In this document: positions 1 to 4,074 of the stretch, piece by piece
How the letters are laid out: each line of letters opens with the position of its first letter
Position numbering within the stretch: position 1 is the first letter of the stretch
Assembly (NCBI GenBank): GCA_013698305.1
Contig: JACCVC010000142.1
Coordinates: 1-5,738, forward strand
Direction of reading: 5' to 3'
Source: Chloroflexia bacterium
GTDB lineage: Bacteria; Chloroflexota; Chloroflexia; Thermomicrobiales; UBA6265
Length of the DNA stretch: 5,738 bases
Position numbers and translations under genes: made by a program
Notes under the pieces: model-generated
Told to the model about the DNA's origin: nothing
The model's input: only the letters and a program-made list of their open reading frames with translations
Databases searched by the model: none

Positions 1-1
1 G

Positions 2-211
2 AAGAAGTCGAAATGGGGCAAGGAGCACCCGTTCGCGAAACGAGTGAGCGAGTTGCTGATGGAGCGCGGGTTCATCACGCGAACCTGGGAGGTCATGCAC
101 TTCGCGCCGCCCCTGGTCGTCACGCGGGACGAAGTCGACCGGATGGTCTCGATTGCCGACGAGGCGCTGACCATCGCCGAGAAGGAGCACGCCAAAGAGA
201 TCGAGGATTAG
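2..211 (+). CDS. Class III (PLP-dependent) aminotransferase, C-terminal end only
   Basis: This is the last 69 codons plus TAG of a gene that begins left of the window. The reading frame starts at base 2. The visible part has the small C-terminal domain of fold-type I, class III aminotransferases: a helix ending in LLMERGF (residues 18-24 of the fragment), a strand with HFAPPLVVT (33-41), then DEVDRMVSIADEAL as the final helix. The APPLV-T-x-E-[IV]-D pattern is typical of this class, which moves amino groups between an amino donor and a keto acid using pyridoxal phosphate in the cytoplasm. The catalytic lysine and cofactor site lie outside the window, so the substrate cannot be named. The tail after the last helix is charged (AEKEHAKEIED). 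The overlapping frame from position 13 is a shadow. Family call fairly sure, subfamily unknown. Confidence 0.85.
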   Translation, partial: KKSKWGKEHPFAKRVSELLMERGFITRTWEVMHFAPPLVVTRDEVDRMVSIADEALTIAEKEHAKEIED

Positions 212-226
212 CAGGATCCGCGCCGA

Positions 227-271
227 TACAGGCCGGGCGACTTCCCTGCAGGGATAGTCGCCCGGCCTGTA
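227..271. terminator. Perfect 15-bp stem hairpin after the aminotransferase gene
   Basis: Arms 227-241 (TACAGGCCGGGCGAC) and 257-271 are exact reverse complements. The 15-nt loop (242-256) contains a second palindrome, CCCTGCAGGG (244-253). It begins 15 nt after the aminotransferase stop and lies between that gene and the convergent gene ending at 406, so a transcription end is the natural reading. There is no T-run after either arm, so it is not a canonical intrinsic terminator. It could instead be an mRNA-stabilising hairpin or one copy of a dispersed palindromic repeat. Confidence 0.55.
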
Positions 272-405
272 CGAAGCGCGCGCAAGAGGTTGCTACGTCC
301 CAAGCATGATATCTATCAACCACTTCGCAAAGACGTTTTGTCCGACGTAAGCGGCGAACCGGGCAGATATCCTTCGGAATTCGCCCCTACGTATTGATGC
401 GCGAC

Positions 406-1002
406 CTACTGCGCAGTGGACTTCCAGGCGTCATCGATCATCTTGCGGCACTGCTCGGTGATCTGCCTCCTGTCAATCGGCATGTCCGGATTCTCCTCAA
501 GGTCATGGAGAACCGCCGCTGGCATCACGTGGTTGATTTTCTGAACCAGCCCGGCATAGGTCCGAAGACCCTGCTCGGCAAACGAAGCCGTCTGCTTGTC
601 GTTCACAGCCATCGCCGTCGTGTGCAGCATGGTATAGCTGATCGCGGCGAAGTTGTACGCTGTATAGTCGTCGCGGAGCGACTTTGCGACGTTGTCCTTG
701 CGGACCTTGTCGATCAGACCGGCTGCGGCGCCCAGGATTTCCGCCCCCTTGGCTACGATTCCGCCAGAGGCTTTCGATCCGTACTGCTCAGCGTAGGCTT
801 CAGCCCGCCGCTTGCTGTCCCGGACAGAGTCGTGAAAGTGCTGGATGGCGTCGTTGAGCTCTGAGGTCGGAGCCTCGATCTTCAACTGGCGATCCATCGC
901 CTCCTCGATATGCCCTTCCAGGGCGACAACAGAGTGAATCCAGTCAGCAACCTGGTCGTGCTGCTGGCTGCCGGAAGGCTTGGCATCGGTATTCTGGCTC
1001 AT
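406..1002 (-). CDS. Ferritin-like (DUF892/YciE-like) helical protein, diiron ligands apparently lost
   Basis: A 198-residue, soluble, mostly helical protein with no signal peptide. Predicted layout: a polar N-tail (1-18), helix A (about 19-41), helix B (47-74), a Gly/Ala-rich stretch (79-97), helix C (105-133) and helix D (136-167), then a charged tail. The RDDYTAYNFAAISYTMLHTTA segment region (110-130) and the following helix resemble the second half of ferritin-like stress proteins of the DUF892/YciE type, recognised by eye only. In ferritin-like proteins each helix pair normally supplies E and ExxH ligands. Here helix C has no Glu or ExxH, and helix B has H55 and H57 without the usual Glu, so iron binding is doubtful. 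The ATG is chosen because AGGAG (1009-1013) stands 6 nt upstream. It follows the ABC permease on the same strand with a 122-nt gap, so it may be co-transcribed or have its own promoter. Gene reality is very likely; the family is moderately sure and the function unknown. Confidence 0.72.
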   Translation of the reverse strand: MSQNTDAKPSGSQQHDQVADWIHSVVALEGHIEEAMDRQLKIEAPTSELNDAIQHFHDSVRDSKRRAEAYAEQYGSKASGGIVAKGAEILGAAAGLIDKVRKDNVAKSLRDDYTAYNFAAISYTMLHTTAMAVNDKQTASFAEQGLRTYAGLVQKINHVMPAAVLHDLEENPDMPIDRRQITEQCRKMIDDAWKSTAQ

Positions 1003-1008
1003 TGAGGT

Positions 1009-1013
1009 CTCCT
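1009..1013 (-). promoter_or_regulatory. Ribosome binding site of the ferritin-like gene
   Basis: On the minus strand AGGAG is followed by 6 nt and then ATG (1002-1000). It supports this start over any later one. Confidence 0.8.
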
Positions 1014-1124
1014 GACGAAGTATGCGGCCCTTGTGTCAAGAGGCGCATTCGTGCGTTGTGGGGTCAACCGATAGCGGATCGGACTGCCCATCAAGGTTCT
1101 GTAATGCAATTCCCGTACCGTGCC

Positions 1125-2030
1125 TCACGGCTTGTGTAGCATCGACGACGCGTCAACAGGATCGTGGTGTTCAGGGTTGGGGTGGTGAAGGGCGCGACGG
1201 GCGCGCGGGGTGATGATGCCCGTGTTGGGCGCAAAGAGGTACGCGAGGAAGAATACAACGGTCGCCGTTAACACGACCGCCGAGCCGGACGCGATGCCCT
1301 GATACCACGAGACGTAGAGCCCGACGATGCCGGAGAACGCGCCGATCATCGCCGAAAGCGCCGCCATGAGCCACAGGCGGTCGGTGAGCAATCGCGCGGT
1401 CGCGGCAGGAGTGATCAACATCGCCAGAATCAGGACGTTCCCGACGATCTGCAACCCGGCCACTATCGTGAGCGCCAGCAGGATCAGGAAGAGCTGGTCG
1501 TATCGCCAGATGTGAAGGCCTGTTGCGGCGGCGAAGGTGCGGTCGAACGAGATCGTCGTGATCTCTCGCCGGAAGTAGTACAGCACCGCCAGCAGCATGG
1601 CGGAAACCACGGTGATCGTCACGAGATTCTCGCGAGTCACCCCGAGAATCGACCCGAACAGGAACGACGTCAGGTCACGTTGAAAGGCTGTCTGGCTGGT
1701 CATCAGCGCGATGCCGAGCGCGAACGCGCCTACGAACAAGACGCCAATGGCAGTGTCGTTGGTGACGCGCTGGTGCTGACTGAGCGCGCCGATCAGCAAC
1801 GAGACGATGATCGCAGCGATGACCGCGCCGACGATGATGTTCCCGCCGGTGATGAACGAGATCGCGAGACCCGGAAAGATCGCGTGCGCCAGCGCGTCGC
1901 CGAGAAAGCCGACACCGCGCAGGACGACGAACGTGCCGATGATGCCGGAGGTGATCCCGACGATGATGATCGCGAGGAACGCGTTCTGCATGAAGGCAAA
2001 TTGCCAGGGTTCCAGGAGTTGATCGATCAC
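1125..2030 (-). CDS. Metal ABC transporter permease, ABC-3 family (ZnuB/TroC/MntB type)
   Basis: A 301-residue inner-membrane protein that forms the pore of a zinc or manganese importer. About eight hydrophobic segments are visible, near residues 15-37, 47-62, 64-83, 94-112, 134-152, 178-207, 218-240 and 246-267. Family hallmarks are the N-terminal GTFVVLRGVGFLGDALAHA block (32-50), the SFDRTFAAATG loop after the fifth segment (161-171) and the PAATARLLTDR motif (208-218), typical of ZnuB/TroC proteins. Length is normal or slightly long: the C-terminal cytoplasmic tail is rich in His (H282, H283, H288, H289, H299) and could touch metal, which is inference. The start is GTG, overlapping the ATPase stop TGA in a 4-nt GTGA, with AGGA about 10 nt upstream; this implies translational coupling. 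Zinc rather than manganese is suggested only by the Fur-family regulator nearby; sequence alone cannot decide. Confidence 0.93.
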   Translation of the reverse strand: MIDQLLEPWQFAFMQNAFLAIIIVGITSGIIGTFVVLRGVGFLGDALAHAIFPGLAISFITGGNIIVGAVIAAIIVSLLIGALSQHQRVTNDTAIGVLFVGAFALGIALMTSQTAFQRDLTSFLFGSILGVTRENLVTITVVSAMLLAVLYYFRREITTISFDRTFAAATGLHIWRYDQLFLILLALTIVAGLQIVGNVLILAMLITPAATARLLTDRLWLMAALSAMIGAFSGIVGLYVSWYQGIASGSAVVLTATVVFFLAYLFAPNTGIITPRARRALHHPNPEHHDPVDASSMLHKP

Positions 2031-2839
2031 AACTGGATTCCTGCCTCATCCAGGCGACCGTGGTCCTGGCCGAAGATCATGATCCTGCCCTGAAACGCGC
2101 GTGACAGGACGTCGTCGCTCAGCACATCGGCGGGAGGGCCGTCGGCGATGATCCGGTTGTTGATCAGAATCACCCTGTTGGCGGATCGGACGGTGTGCTC
2201 GATGTCGTGCGTGGCGAAGATGATGGTGATGCCCTGACGGGACAGGCTTTCGAACAGGTCCAGAAACAGGTCCTGGGTTGGCACGTCAACCCCGGTGAAC
2301 GGCTCGTCCAGCAGCAGCACATCGCCGCAGGTGACCAGCGCGCGGGCCAGAAACACGCGCTGTTGCTGACCGCCGGACAGCGCGCCGATCTGGATGTCCG
2401 CCAGCGGCAACATGCCGACGTGGCCCAGCGCGTCGAGCGCCCGTTGTCGTTCCTGCGTATTGAACCCTCGAAAGCGGGGCGTTCGCTTGGCGAGCCCGAG
2501 GAGGACGGCCTCGATCACCGAGATCGGGAACGTCCACTCGGCGCCACTTCGCTGCGGGATATACGTGATGTCGGGATGTGGTCGCTTGAGGGTTGCGCCG
2601 CGAAACTGAATCGACCCGTGCGACGGTGGCGCCACGCCGGCGAACGCCTTGAGCAACGTGCTCTTGCCGGCGCCGTTTGGGCCGAGCAGGCTCGTCACGG
2701 TGCCAGGCTCAATGGTGAGTGTCACATCGTTGAGCGCCGATCGGGCGCCATAGTGGATGCTGAGATGGTCGGTCGCGAGCAGGGGGTCGGAGGAGTTCAC
2801 GGTCCTGACCGACTCAGCGCTCGCCGGGGTTGAAAGCAC
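2027..2839 (-). CDS. Metal ABC transporter ATP-binding protein (ZnuC/TroB/MntA type)
   Basis: A 270-residue cytoplasmic ATPase that powers the permease encoded just downstream. All ABC motifs are intact: Walker A GPNGAGKST (53-61), Q-loop in YIPQR (Q96), signature LSGGQQQR (154-161), Walker B VLLLDE (174-179) followed by PFTGVD, and the H-loop in ATHD (H211). The YIPQRS...W-FP-[IV]SV segment (93-109) and DEPFTGVD are usual in the ABC ATPases paired with ABC-3 metal permeases. An N-tail of about 18 residues precedes the first strand and is of no clear function. The start is GTG with AGGA 9 nt upstream; a later GTG at codon 14 lacks a ribosome site. The gene is first in a two-gene operon with its own promoter and candidate Fur-type operator (2913-2941). 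A substrate-binding protein gene, commonly found beside these two, is absent from the window. Confidence 0.95.
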   Translation of the reverse strand: MLSTPASAESVRTVNSSDPLLATDHLSIHYGARSALNDVTLTIEPGTVTSLLGPNGAGKSTLLKAFAGVAPPSHGSIQFRGATLKRPHPDITYIPQRSGAEWTFPISVIEAVLLGLAKRTPRFRGFNTQERQRALDALGHVGMLPLADIQIGALSGGQQQRVFLARALVTCGDVLLLDEPFTGVDVPTQDLFLDLFESLSRQGITIIFATHDIEHTVRSANRVILINNRIIADGPPADVLSDDVLSRAFQGRIMIFGQDHGRLDEAGIQL

Positions 2840-2881
2840 GTTGGGAATCCTGGGGTAGGGCCGTGGCGAAGGGGTATTTCA

Positions 2882-2891
2882 TCCGTACGGA
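2882..2891. promoter_or_regulatory. 10-bp perfect palindrome in the leader of the ABC operon
   Basis: TCCGTACGGA reads the same on both strands. It lies about 15-25 nt downstream of the transcription start predicted from the promoter at 2913-2941. It could be a second operator or chance; its core CCGTAC recurs at 2914-2919 inside the promoter. Confidence 0.25.
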
Positions 2892-2912
2892 ATGTAGCCG
2901 GAGGACCACGCT

Positions 2913-2941
2913 ACCGTACCAATAGTGAGACATTGTGTCAA
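2913..2941 (-). promoter_or_regulatory. Promoter of the metal ABC operon
   Basis: On the minus strand a perfect -35 hexamer TTGACA (2941-2936) is followed by a 17-nt spacer and TACGGT (2918-2913). The -10 matches TATAAT at only three positions (TA and the last T). Predicted start near 2906, giving a leader of about 67 nt before the GTG at 2839. A weak -10 with a perfect -35 suits a regulated promoter. Confidence 0.55.
2926..2940. promoter_or_regulatory. Candidate Fur/Zur box (7-1-7 inverted repeat)
   Basis: Read on the minus strand, TGACACA-A-TGTCTCA is a 15-bp dyad with six of seven arm pairs matching around one central base. Fur-family repressors (Fur, Zur, PerR) bind 7-1-7 dyads with TGA...TCA ends. 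It overlaps the -35 element of the ABC promoter, where binding would block polymerase, and the gene of a Fur-family protein lies about 470 nt upstream on the same strand. Seen: the dyad and its position. Inferred: that this regulator binds it. Confidence 0.5.
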
Positions 2942-3162
2942 TACTGAAGCTAACGATTGATTTGCATCGCGATTGCGTACCAGCTTGAGGTCCGACGTGG
3001 GGTGGGTCCGCCCCGAAATTGGGCGGGCGAACTTATCGGCCGTCTCCGTCCACCGTCGGGGCGGAGCGACTTGACTGGCGGAATCTTCATGCCTGGTGGC
3101 GCTGCGTGGCGAATGGTCAACATCGGCTGCACGGCAACGCGTTGACGGTCCGCCACCCAGGT

Positions 3163-3187
3163 AGGATCGGGTCTTGTGCCCGATCTT
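3163..3187. repeat. Hairpin in the regulator-transporter gap
   Basis: AGGATCGGG (3163-3171) pairs with CCCGATCTT (3179-3187), nine pairs including one G-U, around a 7-nt loop. There is no T-run beside it. Its role is unknown; it could be part of an RNA structure or chance. Confidence 0.35.
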
Positions 3188-3330
3188 CCGGGCAACACTG
3201 CCACCACGCCTATGCCCTCAACTTGGCCGCCTTGGCAATCTTCTCGTCCCGACCTGCCAGGGTGGCCATGTTTCTGCGGTACCATCGGAGTAGATGGCAG
3301 ACTTGAAAACCCTGCCAAAATCAACGAATT

Positions 3331-3349
3331 CTTCTCCAGAACGGAGAAG
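3331..3349 (-). terminator. Weak terminator-like hairpin downstream of the Fur/Zur gene
   Basis: CTTCTCC (3331-3337) and GGAGAAG (3343-3349) form a 7-bp stem with a 5-nt loop. On the minus strand it is followed by AATTCGTTGATTTTGG, which is T-rich but broken up. It lies about 57 nt after the regulator's stop and may end that transcript. Confidence 0.35.
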
Positions 3350-3405
3350 GCTGCCACTGGCCAGGTCAAGTGCGTGGCCACCTTGGGCAGACTCGGGGTC
3401 TGAAC

Positions 3406-3882
3406 CTATGTGCCATTAGTCGGGGGTTGGCATTCCGGGCAGAGGCCGAACACTTCGAGCATGTGGTCATGAATCTGGAATTGGGTATCGGCGATGAGGT
3501 CCTGCACAAGCTCGTCGATCGGGCAACTGGTGAAGGCGACGGTGGCGCTGCACTGCGAGCACACGAGGTGATGGCGATGACCTGGCGCGTCCACGACATA
3601 GGCGGCGTGGCCGCCCGGCTGGATGACGCGGGAAAGGACGTCCATCGATGCCAGGATTTCTAGCGTGCGGTAGATGGTGGCGCGACCGATGTTCGACTCG
3701 GAGCCATCTTCGTGATTCCGCAGTTCCGCCACCAGCTGCTCCGCCGTAAACGGGCGATCGTGCAATAACGCCTGCTCCACGATACGCTGCCGGGGAGACG
3801 TGATCCGGTATCCATGCTGGCTCAGGATGGTTCGAATGTGCGACGCGGTGATCGGTTCCGGTGTCGTCACGGATTGTGACAC
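3406..3882 (-). CDS. Fur-family metal-dependent repressor, probably Zur-like
   Basis: A 158-residue cytoplasmic DNA-binding protein, normal length for the family. An N-terminal winged helix (about 11-84) carries the recognition helix NIGRATIYRTLEIL (64-77), with the classic R-x-T-[IV]-Y-R-T-L core. The C-terminal dimerisation domain has the GHRHHLVC segment (H102, H104, H105), two CxxC pairs (C108/C111 and C148/C151) forming the usual structural zinc site, and E124, H138 and H140 as possible sensory-site ligands near the HMLEVFGLCPEC end. The open frame continues upstream to an ATG at 4080, but the GTG at 3882 is chosen because AGGAGG (3889-3894) lies 6 nt before it and the extra 66 residues look unlike any Fur protein. 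Zur is preferred over Fur or PerR because the next operon is a zinc/manganese-type ABC importer; the sequence alone does not settle the metal. Confidence 0.92.
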   Translation of the reverse strand: MSQSVTTPEPITASHIRTILSQHGYRITSPRQRIVEQALLHDRPFTAEQLVAELRNHEDGSESNIGRATIYRTLEILASMDVLSRVIQPGGHAAYVVDAPGHRHHLVCSQCSATVAFTSCPIDELVQDLIADTQFQIHDHMLEVFGLCPECQPPTNGT

Positions 3883-3888
3883 GCGTTT

Positions 3889-3894
3889 CCTCCT
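3889..3894 (-). promoter_or_regulatory. Ribosome binding site that fixes the Fur/Zur start
   Basis: A perfect AGGAGG on the minus strand, 6 nt before the GTG codon (3882-3880). It rules out the longer reading that would add 66 residues to the N-terminus. Confidence 0.85.
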
Positions 3895-3946
3895 GGGATC
3901 GTGAGCGGCCCGCCGAATCCGGTTCGAGTGCGAATCGGGAACCTCG

Positions 3947-3971
3947 TACAATGGTACCCGGTATGACCATT
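3947..3971 (+). promoter_or_regulatory. Possible promoter -10 and inverted repeat upstream of the DUF2207 gene
   Basis: TACAAT (3947-3952) matches the -10 consensus at five of six positions, but the best -35 (TTCGAG, 3923-3928, 18-nt spacer) is poor. AATGGT (3950-3955) and ACCATT (3966-3971) form an inverted repeat with a 10-nt spacer that overlaps the end of the -10. The site is in the 192-nt divergent region, so a bound protein could affect both genes. Tentative. Confidence 0.3.
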
Positions 3972-4074
3972 TCGCGACCTGTCGCTGTCGGGACCAACGC
4001 GGTACAACGAACGGGCTCGACCCCTCTTCCTCGCCGGATGCGGGCTGGCCTTGAGATGAAAGAGTAGCCAACAG

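Larger units (their letters stand above)
2942..3405. other. Long gap between the regulator and the ABC operon, no convincing gene
   Basis: About 460 nt between the ABC promoter and the end of the Fur-family gene. Open frames exist on both strands (the longest is 143 codons, 3381-2950 minus), but their products are rich in Pro, Arg and Gly with no recognisable domain, and none has a good ribosome site. Two hairpins stand out: 3163-3187 and 3331-3349. A small inverted repeat, CAGAC/GTCTG (3388-3402), comes right after the regulator's stop. The rest could be a decayed gene, an unrecognised small RNA or plain spacer. Confidence 0.5.

Noticed and set aside
1118..1130. Hairpin CCGTG/CACGG at the end of the permease gene
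   Set aside because: Only 5 bp with a 3-nt loop, overlapping the stop codon and with no T-run; too weak to call a terminator. The 5-bp dyad at 1068-1082 is equally weak.
1512..2093. 193-codon plus-strand frame rich in Asp, Arg and Glu
   Set aside because: It is antisense to the permease; the charged, repetitive composition is the mirror of hydrophobic membrane codons.
2195..2833. 212-codon plus-strand open frame opposite the ABC ATPase
   Set aside because: It is antisense to a gene with all ABC motifs intact and has no domain of its own.
3210..3269. Short minus-strand frame starting MATLAGRDEKIAKAAKLRA
   Set aside because: It looks protein-like but is only 19 codons, with no ribosome site and no recognised family.
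2950..3381. 143-codon open frame on the minus strand in the regulator-transporter gap
   Set aside because: Its product is Pro/Arg/Gly-rich with no domain seen, there is no good ribosome site, and its tail runs up to the ABC promoter region. It is most likely chance in GC-rich DNA.
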